Positions 13,501 to 24,925 are shown, counted from the stretch's first letter. The stretch is 64,000 nucleotides of DNA from Apostichopus japonicus (GCF_037975245.1 NC_092583.1:16826764-16890763); one strand, 5' to 3'. The notes: a model not told the origin generated them from the letters alone. A program made the numbers and translations.

Positions 13501-16500
13501 CTCCGTAGTAGCTCCGTGCTTTGACCTTGCAGCGATGCCAACAACCAACTCTTCAAAAATCCCAGTACCTACAGTGTGCATATCTCTCGCTAAATTCCAG
13601 TTCACTGTACTACTGCATGTACATGCCTGTTCAAGCTTCATTTTCAACTACACATGCGCAAATACTTAAAATCTTATCCAACATTTATCATGGGCAAGCA
13701 ATCATCTATACGAAAATTACAGTAGGTCTATGTGAATAGCTTTTTACACAATGTAGATTTAAAAAAATATCAGTTCAATGTCCTAAAGTACAGTAGTTTA
13801 CACACGAATTTTGCGCCAAAATAACATTTACTGAAGCACGTGGTTAATTGGACCGCGAAAAAATTTTGCAACAGAAACTACTGAATCCTGCGTTCGTAAC
13901 AATGCTGAAAAAGGAAAAAAGTATGTCTTGAAAAGTGTGAAAATGACAAGGATTTTTGGTTCCTTGCTTTTTGCAAAGCAAGGAACCTATGCGTTCAACT
14001 TGGCGTGTGTGTGTGTGTGTGTGTGTGTATGTGACGCTTGGCTTGTGTACACGATATCTCAATAAGGAAATGATGTATCATGATCAAACTTGTTGGGTGG
14101 ATAGCCCATAGTAAGAGGAAGATCCCTATTTTTTTTGGTGCCCGCAAAGGTCACCAAAGGTCAGTTAGATGCCAAAAACCAATATATTAAAAACAGCAAT
14201 AACTCCCATTGACAGGGTCCCACATGATTGATATTTTGGGAGTAGTTGTGAATGGGGTAAGGGATCGTTTTCAAACATAACGGTAATGTGATCCAAGGTC
14301 AACAAAGGTCAATTAATGATAAAAAACTAGTATTTTTGCGATAACTTGAGAACGAAATGTTCGTTAGAGTTGGGAGTTGCTTCAGTGTTATCCAATTGTC
14401 GACCTGCATCTGGGTGACCCTTGACCTCAGTTTGACCTCTGGTGACCTTTACGTGTTTTGGGGGATTTTTACAGTTTTGATGCTATTTTCAGATGTCAAA
14501 GGTACCTTCTGATCATAAATGTCAATAGGTTGACCCTGTGTGACCTTTATGTGCGAAGTTATATGGGGTCAAAGTTTTTCGGTCGGAGTTAGGATGGCTG
14601 TACAGACTTGTCGTTTTGTTTTTTGGAATCAGGAGATTAAACTACATCTGAAACCAAGGTCAAAAGGTCAAAGGTCAAATTAGAAAAAATGTGCTTATTT
14701 TGGGAGGAAACGAGCAAAAAAGAAAATGTTAGGTTTTGATGCTAGATTTGGATATCAAAGGTACCTTCCGATCAAAAATGTCAATTGGTTGACCTTCGTG
14801 TGACCTTCGTGTGCGAAGTTATACGAGGTCAAAGTTAATTTTCAGACATTTAATGCAACAACTCCCAGTTCCAAGGTGTGACATGCTTGATATTTTTGGA
14901 CAAGTTGCAATTGGTATAGGGAAATATTTTCAAACTTAACGGTCATGTGATCCGAGGTCACCAAAGGTCAATTAATGTTAAAAAACTAGTATTTTGGGGG
15001 TAGAAAATGGGCAAAGAAAAAAATGTTTGAATTTGTATAGTTTGATTCTCTATTTAAGTCTCATCAATCAAAAATGTCAATAAGTTGACCCAAGGTGACC
15101 TTTGTGTGTTAAGTTATATGAGGTCAAAGTTAATTTTCAGACATTTAGTGTAATAACTCCCAGTGCCAAGGTGTTGCACAGTTGATATTTTGAGACAAGT
15201 TGCAAATGGTATAGGGGAATATTTTCAAACTTAACGGTCAGGTGATGCGAGGTCACCAAAGGTCAATTAATGATAAAAAACTAGTATTTTTGCGATAACT
15301 TGAGAACAAATTGTCCTTTAGGGTTGGGAGTTGCTTCAATGTAATCCAATTGTCAACCCGCATCTGGGTGACCCATGACCTCAATTTGACCTCTGGTGAC
15401 CTTTTCGTGTTTTGTGGATTTTTACAGTTTCGATGCTATTTTCAGATGTTAAAGGTACCTTCTGATCATAAATGTCAATTGGTTGACCCCCGTGTGACCT
15501 TCGTGTGCGAAGTTATATGAGGTCAAAGTTAATTTTCACACATTTAATGCAATAACTCCCAGTTCCAAGGTGTGACAAGGTTGATATTTTTGGACAAGTT
15601 GCAAATGGTATAGGGGAATATTTTCAAACTTAACGGTCATGTGATCCAACGTCACCAAAGGTCAGCTAATGTTAAAAAAGTAGTATTTTGGGGGGGAGAA
15701 AATGGGCAAAGAAAAAATGTTTGAATTTTTACAGTCATGCTCTATTTAGGTCTCACCGATCCAAAATGTCAATTGGTTGACCTCCGGGTGACCTTTGTGT
15801 GTGAAGTTATGTATACAAGTTCAAAGTTAATTTTTAGACATTTAATGCAATTAAATCTCAATGCCAAGGTGTGACATGGTTGATATTTTGGGACAAGTTG
15901 TGAATGGGGTGGTGGAACATTTTGAAACTTAAAGGTCATGTCATCTGAGGTCACCAATGTTATCATATCTGTTGACACGCTTGTAGGTCTCATATATTTC
16001 TTACATTTTCGATGCCATATTTAGATCTCAAAAGTGCCTTTTGAACAAAAATCCGATCACATTTTGTGATCACAAAAGTGTTGGCTATAGTGTTGGTTAC
16101 TTTATGGGAACATGTAGGACCACAATTACTAGGACTATTTGAGCCCAATCTTGCTTGATAATATTATGTGTATTGTCATATACCCCAAGCAAGGAACCAC
16201 AGTGCCCTTGGGTTCTTGTTTTCTTCTCCTTTTCAGAGTACAACAAAGAAGTGGTCGTAAGACTCTGACTACTGTTCAAGGTATTTCTGACGACTATGAT
16301 AAGCAGAAAATTGTGAAAGCCTGCAAAAAGGTAAGATGAAATTGTGATGTCATTTGGAACATTTAACTCCCTGGTATCTAAACTGGGGGTAGCATTCCTT
16401 TCTAGGGCCTCCAAAACAATTTGAACGATAAAAAACAATTAGGAAGAAAAAAGAAATGGCAGATTTTTTTGGAAAAATCTTGAACATCATAAAATACTTT

Positions 16501-17138
16501 GAAAGTTGCAAAATATTACATCATTTAATTCTTAATCATGTACAAATTTCTAATAGAGAAGAGGATGTCTTCTCTCCGTAGACCCTCTCCCCATGCCCAG
16601 CCCACAACATCTGCAAATGGGGGGGGGTGGGGTAGTGTTCACCGAGCAAAACAGTTTGAATACCATGGATTTAAGATACATAGTTGCTCCATGTAGTAGT
16701 CGTCACACAAGGGAGCCTGGAAGGTAAACAATAAATGGTGAACAATGGCATACCATGCTAAATTTTGTTCAGATAATGAGAGTGTTGTGTTTTCAGTTAT
16801 TTAAAGCAAGGAGATGTTGAGATAAACTACAGTGCTCTTCACTTCCTAGCAAAGTGTTGCTTCTGTACTTCTTTGTCTCCTTATTGGCTTGAAGTGAGAT
16901 TGCCATTTTCTCAAGTCTGCTTTGTCTAAAAGTATGGAAAGTTGTGTTAATTTCATCACCTTTATTGGCTTCTTTATTTTGTTGGTTTCAGGAATTTGCC
17001 TGCAATGGTACTGTAGTCAACCACTCTGAGTACGGTGAAGTCATTCAACTTCAGGGGGACCAGCGTAACAACATCTGCCACTTATTCGTGAACATTGGCC
17101 TGGCCAAGTTAGAGCAGTTGAAGGTTCATGGTTTCTAA
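10568..17138 (+). CDS. EIF1: Eukaryotic translation initiation factor 1 (eIF1/SUI1), complete, 4 exons
   Basis: The coding sequence joins 10568-10598, 12390-12453, 16237-16330 and 16992-17138. It totals 336 nt and encodes 111 aa plus stop, against 113 aa in the human protein. All introns are GT-AG and all phases agree. The protein starts MSQIQNLKTRDPFADASKG, keeps the GRKTLTTVQGI core of the SUI1 fold and the YGEVIQLQGDQR strand, and ends in the invariant LKVHGF. eIF1 binds the 40S subunit near the P site, keeps the scanning pre-initiation complex open and rejects non-AUG or poor-context starts. The first 19 residues correspond to the flexible N-terminal tail and the rest to the SUI1 domain. 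Intron 2 (3.8 kb) hosts a large interspersed repeat. The start codon has a weak context (C at -3, T at +4), as in eIF1 genes that autoregulate. Identity is near certain. Confidence 0.97.
10921..11000. repeat. Cluster of TAGGCCTA/AGCCTAGGCT palindromic motifs in eIF1 intron 1
   Basis: The motifs AGCCTAGGCTAGCCTA, TTAGGCCTAGCCTAG and TTAGGCTAGG recur within 80 bases. They form overlapping inverted repeats. Short TAGGCCTA words are scattered elsewhere in the window, so this looks like low-complexity interspersed sequence. No function is proposed. Confidence 0.5.
12390..12453 (+). CDS. EIF1: eIF1 exon 2 (DPFADAS region)
   Basis: The acceptor follows a pyrimidine tract (CTCTCTCCTTCCAG) and the donor is GTTAGT at 12454. 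The exon encodes PFADASKGEDNRGQEGLIHI with split codons at both ends (phase 1 in, phase 2 out). It matches the human segment DPFADASKGDD...DYIHIR but is two residues shorter in the variable loop. Confidence 0.96.
13217..13669. other. 150-codon open stretch in eIF1 intron 2, open on both strands
   Basis: A GC-richer island in intron 2 is open for 150 codons on + (13217-13669) and for 122 codons on - (13279-13647). Around 13331-13392 it carries TTGCGTCCC/GGGACGCAA inverted repeats and related copies (GTTTGCGTCC, GCTTGCATCCC). These give the repeated peptide KFAS on + and DANLF-like repeats on -. I recognise no protein family. The palindromes and the compositional shift favour a transposon fragment over a host gene. 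Confidence 0.35.
13959..16198. mobile_element. 2.2-kb interspersed repeat with internal copies and AGGTCA arrays
   Basis: The left edge is a hairpin, GGTTCCTTGC (13959-13968) and GCAAGGAACC (13978-13987), followed by a (GT)n run at about 14004-14028. GCAAGGAACC returns at 16189-16198, marking the right edge. Inside, a module of about 260-400 bp recurs. The block GTTGACC..GTGACCTT..GTGCGAAGTTATA is found near 14528, 14788, 15083, 15480 and 15775. A block with TTTTGCGATAACTTGAGAAC repeats at about 14334 and 15287. No reverse transcriptase or transposase frame is visible, so it is non-autonomous or a remnant. It carries many direct repeats of AGGTCA. The element lies wholly in eIF1 intron 2. Confidence 0.7.
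14148..15402. promoter_or_regulatory. Cluster of direct-repeat nuclear-receptor-type half-sites (DR1, DR2, DR4, DR5)
   Basis: Two AGGTCA half-sites spaced by 4 bases (DR4) occur at 14148-14163, 14296-14311, 14955-14970 and 15250-15265. A triple AGGTCA with spacers 2 and 1 lies at 14657-14677. On the opposite strand, TGACCT triples with spacers 5 and 4 lie at 14422-14448 and 15376-15402. The spacing rules are those known for RXR heterodimer sites (DR1 PPAR-like, DR4 TR/LXR-like, DR5 RAR-like). They are part of the repeat unit, so receptor binding is an inference. Confidence 0.4.
16237..16330 (+). CDS. EIF1: eIF1 exon 3 (SUI1 core)
   Basis: The exon lies between the acceptor TTTTCAG and the donor GTAAGA. 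It encodes RVQQRSGRKTLTTVQGISDD and continues YDKQKIVKACKK. It contains the basic first strand-loop (QQRSGRKT) that contacts 18S rRNA in the eIF1 family. The preceding intronic repeat ends only about 38 bp upstream of this exon. Confidence 0.97.
16992..17138 (+). CDS. EIF1: eIF1 exon 4 (C-terminal SUI1 domain and stop)
   Basis: The exon follows the acceptor TTGGTTTCAG, opens with EFACNGTVVNHSEYGEVIQL, and runs through QGDQRNNICHLFVNIGLAKL to LKVHGF and TAA. This is the most conserved part of eIF1. The AT-rich trailer follows with a candidate ATTAAA signal near 17402. Confidence 0.97.
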   Translation, partial: EFACNGTVVNHSEYGEVIQLQGDQRNNICHLFVNIGLAKLEQLKVHGF

Positions 17139-17401
17139 GCGGTCTTTGTCGACTGTCCTGTCATCCTGCTGTGACGTCATCACTGTTTATTTTCTAATTT
17201 AACATCCTAATCAATTACTTAAAACTTGTTTCAGTCGTTGAACATTTTGTTGTTGTTTAATGAAGTGTAGTGATTTTAAAACAGCTTTTGTTATTTGCTC
17301 ATAGACAGATGTGAACCTTGAGATACATTTTGATGATAAAAGAAATCCTGCCTTATTGTAATGGAGGTATGTCTCTGTTGCTCTTGTGGCAAAACTTCAA
17401 C

Positions 17402-17407
17402 ATTAAA
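17402..17407 (+). terminator. Candidate poly(A) signal ATTAAA for eIF1
   Basis: ATTAAA occurs 264 bases after the eIF1 stop codon. It is the first common poly(A) hexamer I notice downstream; a canonical AATAAA was not seen between the stop codon and here. Cleavage would fall near 17,420-17,435. RNA evidence is absent. Confidence 0.3.
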
Positions 17408-20027
17408 CAACTCTTACGCCACTGCTGATTTGGCTTCACATGCACAACTTGTTCTGATCTTCGATAAAAGACGCCGCGTTGGTAAGCTCAAAAGACAAAA
17501 GAAACCCATATTTGTTGCAAGATGAATGAGATCATGAATTTCTTTTCTTAGTGTCTGATATTTTGGGGGTCCTGTACAGAGTTTTTTAAACATTATTGAT
17601 TTGTTTACCATGATTTTACATAATTCAGAGATATTATAACTTTTTTTCTCACTTTCAGTCTCATAGTTTTGTGTCATGAAGAACAGCTTTGTTTAGGTAA
17701 ACTGTGATTAACCTGCCATTACCATACATTCTGCTTTGAGAGCCAAAGACCAAGCTGAGATCTTGATGTTGTTTGACCTACCTGTCATGGTCAGACAACT
17801 GACATTGCAAGTCAGTTTCAATTATTGATACTGTTTAGCGTGGGTGGTTGACCTTAAAAGAACAAAGAGTCGGGCATGATCATAAAGTTTCCTTACTAAA
17901 TTTATTTTAACAAAAATTGTAGGCAAAGGCACATGTATTCCCAGGGAATATCACACATTATTTGTAGATCAGACTAGATGCTCACAGCGCTCAATTTCAG
18001 CGTCGTTTCTGAGCATTGCAGTCCATTAGAGTTATCGGGTATGTCTTTTGGGGATGAGACATTTAAAGTGATTAATTTTATAACAGTTTTCTTTAAACGA
18101 AGGCTTAAAAAAATTGTGTCTAATGAGCATTTTTGAACAACACTATGTCATTAGTGTAACCAATGTTCTTTGACCACATTTAACAAAGTAATAACTGCAC
18201 AACCAGTGCCAAGTAAATAGTTTATATGTGCATTACATTACTCATTCACTCATTATTATGAAGACAGACTTGACCACCAATATTTTGTTAAATCTGGACA
18301 CCAAACCCTGCCATTGATACTATAGTTTTAAAGTTACTAATGGAGTGTCTTGCCTTAAACATACCCTGTGTCATGTGTTGGGAGCGCCTGTGAGATCACT
18401 TGATTTTAACAAAGCAAAATACTGGCATCTGTTTTAATTTATCTACCTTGTTTTGTACTCAGAGACTTGTTATTGACCTTATCATCCGTAAAAACTTTGT
18501 GTAGGTTTGTACACCAATTGCAGAACTGTTCTTTATTCATATAGCTAAAGTTCTGCAAACAGTGTTGGAATTGTAAGTTTGAAGTGATGCTGTAATGAAC
18601 AGAGAACTCTAAAAATATATTTTTCTCCTGAAACTAGGTGTAAGGCAAGCTTGACTGTCTTTGGCTTTGACATGCAATGGAAAAACTCTGAACTTAATTA
18701 AAATATATGTTAAGGACTAATGATGTCCAGCAGGGAATGATTAATGGTCACCTGACCTGTTTTAATGTTCGATTTTGATTGCAGAAATAATTTCCCAAAA
18801 AATCATCAAATTGTCTCAGGTATTGCATTGGTTCCCTAGTTAGTATGACAAAGGTGCTCCGTTTCATTGCAAGTTATGACACTTTGATCTGTCAATGATA
18901 TGACGTGTGTGACCAAAACCCGATTAGATCTCTATTACTTCTCCCCACCCCTCCCCTATTTGTTGAGGTTCTTTTACTATTATTATTAACCCCTTTAGTA
19001 TACTTATCCTATATTGTTAAATGTTTTTTACTTAACCAAATTGTGTTTGTTTGTGGTATTTCCCTTAGCTTTGCTTTAATCATGTGTAAAATACAAAATA
19101 CAAAAAAATATTTTTACCTCTTTGTTTGTTTATTTTACTTTTGACTACCGTGGAAGCTGGGGTTGCTGCAGTGTCAGATTAACAAATAAGTAGATGAGCT
19201 ACTTGCCTAGCTCCCCTCCCTCTCCCCCTCACAGTTCAAGTGGCCTTCAAGAACACTCCCAAAGAAGATATACCAACTTCTTATTTGCGGATAGTGCCAG
19301 CAAAGGTTGGAGGTGGGGGGGGGGGTTGCTCGCTGCAACGTCCGTGCCCCGTGTAAAAGTCTTCCCAGTAGCACCGGTACGCTGGGTAAAAGTGATCCCT
19401 GAAATGTCGGTGCCCCGGGTAGATTGATACTAGGTTTGTATAGGACAGATCCTCAGGCATGTTAAACAACGTGGGCAATGCACATTCTTGGTAGGCAGAA
19501 ACAGATTGAGGCATGTACAGTTTGTACGCGACAAAAAGAGTATTACAAACGATTTTGCCAAAACAAGCTTACTTCAAGCAGAAGTATATTGAAATGAAGT
19601 CATCGAAACCTCAATGCATTTTGCATTCTGGATTTCTTTTGGTATCAACCGATAGTTACAATGTACTCTTACACCACCACTATTGACGTAGGACTGCGTC
19701 AGCATCAATGACGTCATAGTACGCGCTCAATGGAAACAATAGATTTGAAATAGCGCCCTCCGTTAGTTCCGGTGAGCACTGATGTCGGTAATGAGGTGAA
19801 CTTTTGAGCTTTACCTTCAAATGAAATCGGTATGGATGGTCGTTATTCCACTGTATAGGCGTTTGTCACCTCTATCGAATAATACTAGTTCTGTTTTGGT
19901 GACATATTTGCCTTATTCTATAGATCAAACGTGAAGCTAAAATCATTTGTGATTCCTAAAGCCGGATCTCGAAAGAAATACTTTGAACAGACTTTGCTAA
20001 TGAAATGGAGGTAAACGACAAAGGCAA

Positions 20028-20060
20028 TATATATATATATATAATATAAATATATATATT
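20028..20060. repeat. (TA)n microsatellite
   Basis: A run of alternating A and T with two interruptions (ATATATATAATATAAATATA). It lies in the gap between eIF1 and LARP4. Confidence 0.85.
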
Positions 20061-22157
20061 GATAGTTCTTTATGTGCTGGTTGTTAGAGAGTATTCATGC
20101 ATGTTATATTTTCTCTGCGAGTTCCCTGTTAAAAATGTTGAGCCATGTAAATAACAATATCGTCGACACTTCCCTGTTCCGTAGCTTCACGAGGAACATA
20201 GAATGATACCTATTACGTTGTCATGTGACCAAATACTGTTTTGAGACACTGTAACGAATGTGTCATCACGTGCATCATTCACTATAAGTGAATCATTGAA
20301 AGAGTAACATTGTTTAGACAGAAGTGTAGTCTTAGTATGTCATAGTTTAATAATAAATATAATTTTAGTGTTAGTAAAATGTTTCAATAGCTAGTTCGGC
20401 TTTCAAGATGCTTCAAATTTAAATTATACTTAATCTGTGGACCGAGTGCTCCTTTAAGGTAAAGTTGAGGATGACGTAATGTCCTTAGTGGAGGCCTACT
20501 GGTTAATGTTAATATATTGTTTTATGCATTCTAATAATTCAACCAAAACGTGATCGCGCTGGTGAAAACGCCAGGTTCTGAATTATAAACTTTAAAATGA
20601 TCATAATGATGAATTGAGGAAATCAATTTTACTTTACTTGTTTTCCTATTGGTAAATTTTCCCCTTGGATTTACCCTGTGTGGGTTCGTGAAAAATGGAT
20701 GCCATCGTGTGGCGGACTAACGAGGGACTATTTCATGACTCCAATCCAAAGTTAAACAAAATCGTAAACGTAAAATCTACAACTGGAATATCACCCCACA
20801 CCTCCCCGACTCCTCATTCCGTTTTGAACACTTCTCTACAGTACGCTGGTTTGGTGTATCATTTGAACCACTGGCGCCTTGTCAACTTTGAACAGTTACT
20901 TTACGGAGACGCCATCTGACATTATGAGTTAGTTACAATATTATTCCAAATTCACGAAACGGACATCTTACAAAGTTATTCCTTTTACTGACTGAATTGT
21001 TCAGTCAGACCCTAAAGTGAAAAGAACTTTTGAAGATCTAGTTACGTTATACGGGCGGTGTCATAATTCTATACTGACAATGTGTTGGGAAATCCCCTTA
21101 GGACAACATTGCGCAATATGTAACTGGACAACGTACATATATTTTATACAACCAGGAAGTCAAACTTGAGCAATGGAGTGAGTGAGACCTTTGTTTTATT
21201 TATTCTTGAAAATGTTTAGAGGATTACATAATCATGATGACGTAACTATTGTCTCACAAGTTACGATATGAACCTTCACAGCTCGCTGCCGCACCTCATT
21301 TATATATTACCATCAATTATGTTATGGTCATTTATATGCAAATGAGTTTGACATCCCCTCAGGATGTTGATTTTTTTTTATCTCGATATTTCGAAACAAA
21401 GCCGAAAGTTTGACGAAAAATTTAAACTTTTGATGAAATACTGAACTTTGGCACAGGTTAGAAATTTCAATGTCTTATCTAGGCCAGCGTAGCACTAAAC
21501 TTAAATACGTCTGATGAAGACCTATACCCCTCACCTGTTCTCTGCCACATTCTTTTTCATAGCTCCCTACACCACTAAACTTTTCATGTTATATGCATGA
21601 TAGCCTGGTCAAATATATTTATTATCTTTTTTGTCAAAATAAACCAGTCAAGGGTTTGACTAAATTTACCCTCAGGTGTCCTTATTCTTGAGCAATCATT
21701 TGCGTCATCGCCAAATTTGAGATTTCATCGCCATTTTGGATCCTAAGAAACTTATCTGTAATAACGAAGGTCTGTATTCGCCGTCACGTCTCTCTTCTTC
21801 TCGGGTTGAAACTTCTTTACTTCTTCCATTACACTTGGCCCAAGTCTAGTACATACGAAAATCAATTTAGAATGATCTAAATTAACTTACGTTACCATGG
21901 AAACTATGCTTCTGTTCAACATGAAATGTCTCTGTAATGACCCGATTAAGAATGTCTACAGAACAACGTAAAAAGATGCCGTGATGGCAGACTACAAATA
22001 TTTACTATAAAAGGAACAAGGTTCGTCTGTGGATATAAACATTGTTGTGAGCATTCTTTATGCCGAATTTGCACACGATTACAGGTGCTTTCGAATTGAA
22101 TTATTACGTAATTGCTACACCAAGAGGCCTTAAGCAGGTATGCACGGATCTGGATGG

Positions 22158-22225
22158 CTTGGAGGATGGAGAGGGTGGGGTAGGGGCTGGGGTGGGGGTG
22201 GGTTGGATGGGAGTGGGAACGGGGT
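22158..22225 (+). other. G-rich tract with G-quadruplex pattern
   Basis: At least five runs of three or more G, separated by one or two bases (GGGTGGGGTAGGGGCTGGGG and onward), satisfy the usual G-quadruplex pattern on the + strand. The Gly/Val-rich open frame across it is a by-product. Confidence 0.6.
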
Positions 22226-23042
22226 TTAAAGTACATTACGAGGTATAGTCGGATGCAAAATTTGAAGACGTACATTTATCCCCGACGTAGAATGTGTTTC
22301 ACCATATACATTTTAGTTAATAAATATAAGGAGCTCCATTCTTTTTGTCACGGACTGGCATGTATTATCGATCAGTTAACACACGCACGGCATTAGTTCT
22401 CAATGATATCCGAATCGGTTATATTTTAATGAAGCATTAAAATTCTCAATCATGTACAAATTTGCTTTGGTTTTCTGATTTTTTATTTAGTCATCCATGC
22501 CGATGACTCGCATCTCTGAGGACATCTCATATATTTTCAAAATGTTCTTCAAATCAATGTTGACCTTATAACTTGAAACATAACGAATCATGCTTTAATT
22601 AAATGTGGGGTGGCATCACATGCTTTGAATAGTGTTGCATTGTGCTAGACGAGGAAGTCAAGCCACTTTTATTAGAACCACAAAATGATGTTTTAAGGGG
22701 ACATTTCTCACATATTGAAAGTGCATGGTATTAAAATACAACTTGGGCTGATTGCAGTGTATTGTAATGGTACACAGCATATCAAAGTGAGTGTTGTACC
22801 TAAAGGCATCCTTTGAAAAAATTGTATATATATATAATTTGTTGGGATAAGCAGAAGATCCGTGTTGACTTATCAAGATTTATTCCAGGCACGCCAGGTG
22901 CTCTGTTAGTCTAAAAATGAGAAACACTGCCATAAAAATCCATTTCCTATATTGCTATGTTAAAATACCGATGCAGGAAAGAATTTTGGGTTAAAAACAA
23001 ACCTCGACGGCTTCAAAGTCGACTCCAAAGTCAGACCCATAT

Positions 23043-23495
23043 TATTTTACTATGTATAATATCATAGTAGGTACACTATACTATGTATAGTATCGTAGTA
23101 CGTATGTTATCATACATATATTATCGTATGTATATTATCATATATTATCGTATGTATAGTATCGTATTTTACTACGTGTAGTATCATAGTACGTACCGTA
23201 TATTATCATATGTATATTATCGTATGTATAGTATCGTATGAATAGTATCGTAGTAGGTGTATTATAATATGTATAGTATCGTAGTACGCATGTTATCATA
23301 CATATATTATCGTATGTATAGTATCGTATTTTACCATGTTTATTATCGTAGTACGTATATTATCATATGTATATTATCGTATGTGCAGTATCGTATGTAT
23401 TGTATCAAATGTATAGTATCGTATTTTACTATGTATATTATGGTAGTACGTATGTATTCGTATGTATATTATCGTATATGTATAATATCCTACTT
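23043..23495. repeat. Complex tandem array of TATCGTA/TACGTATATTATCATA words
   Basis: About 450 bases are built from interleaved variants of TATTATCGTATGTATAGTAT, with CGTAGTACGTA inserts. The unit is not strictly regular. The words GTATCGTA, TATCATA and TAGTACGTA recur many times. The Tyr/Ser/Ile-rich open frames on + come from the repeat. Confidence 0.9.
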
Positions 23496-24169
23496 TAGTT
23501 ATGAGAAATAACTCGAGTTTAAATGCACCGTTTAGCGTTAATCAGTGTTAAATAAAACAACACATGATAAAACTTGACAAACAAAATTTGCCTTTGCATG
23601 TGGTGATATTAACATGAATATGCGTCTGAGCAACAAACTGAACAGATTACATTAGTACATTTAATCCTTTAATTTATGTGGTGAAGACGGCTAGTGTCAT
23701 CTTAGTTTAACTAGTAATCTGTGCGACCATAATTAAAAAAATATTCTGTAAGTCTGCTATAAACTTTACACCATCGCAATTATGGGCATGATTCGAAGAA
23801 GTGAACCTTCTTATTACAGGATATAAAATTAATGACGTTTACCGGGACATCTTGAACAAATAATAATAATAATTAGCCTTTACCATTTCATTTGAAAACA
23901 AGACCTTTCACATAAATGATCTATTAAAAATAAGCAAAAGTGTCTATGAAAGCTAACCTAAATATGTCCTTTCCGGTCGGAGGAAAAGACAACCGCCTGA
24001 AAAATTTCTGAAAACTAATTAAGAAAAACATTTCATTTCCCACATGTTTTCTTTTCTCTTTGAACCGTCTGCTACCCGTAGGGTCGTTAGACATGCCCGC
24101 ACTTAATAAATTACTAGTGTTATAGACAGCTATAGTTACACATACACACCCCCGCACATACACATATAT

Positions 24170-24237
24170 ATCATACATTCATACATATATAATGTATTTA
24201 TACATATACATACATATACACCTATATAAATATCTAC

Positions 24238-24286
<49 letters not shown>

Positions 24287-24358
24287 GCCTATATATATAT
24301 ATATAGGCCTATATATATATATATAGGCCTATATATATATATATATATATAAATATAT
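24170..24358. repeat. (TA)n array with TAGGCCTATA palindromes
   Basis: A long alternating TA tract is broken three times by TATAGGCCTATA or TATAGCCTATA. The whole block is nearly self-complementary and could extrude a cruciform. Confidence 0.9.
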
Positions 24359-24808
24359 AAGACTGCTCGAGAATTATCAATTATTTCTTCATTAGCGCGT
24401 CCCGCAGCGTCAGCTGGCCGGCTTTTTCTATATAGCGAACGAAGAAAATAATTCTGAACAGATTTGTCTGGTCAATATAAAAGTCACTATAAATTTGACT
24501 TTATGAACCACGTCACAATATGCGCAGCAAATATTGTGACGTCAAGATAGTGACATCACTGAATTGCTTATAGGAAAATTACGCACGGTTGTTTTTCACT
24601 ACTGAAGATGCAAATTTTTTTTTCTATTTTAGCCGATCGTGCGCATCTAGAATTACAAATATCTCATATAATTTAGGCCTGTACCTTTTACTGCAAACCC
24701 ATGCACGTGTTATCCTTCGGTAACAATAAGGGGGAAAAGAAGTAACGCAGGATAGAATAGAAGATTCACATTTGGAGTAATGTGAAATACAGACCGGCAA
24801 GGTAAGGC

Positions 24809-24925
24809 CACACACACATACACACACAACATACATACATACATACCCCACATACATACATACCCCACATACATACATATATAGTCACATACACGCATAT
24901 ACCCATACACACACTTACACACATA
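24809..24925. repeat. (CA)n and (CATA)n microsatellite
   Basis: CACACACATACACACACAAC is followed by repeated ACATACATACATACCCC. The Cys/Val/Tyr-rich minus-strand open frames at 24624-25006 come from this simple sequence. Confidence 0.9.

Noticed and set aside
16097-16438. 113-codon minus-strand frame
   Set aside because: It is antisense to eIF1 exon 3 and its flanking intron, with no recognisable domain.
19320-19430. Repeated GTGCCCCG.GTA words as a coding repeat
   Set aside because: Three degenerate units of about 30 bases only, next to a poly-G tract; no conserved protein pattern.
20695-20919. 74-codon frame starting MDAIVWRTNEG
   Set aside because: No acceptor or donor fits it, no family was recognised and the length is within chance expectation.
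23257-23511. Tyr/Ile/Ser-rich 84-codon frame
   Set aside because: It lies entirely in the TATCGTA complex array.
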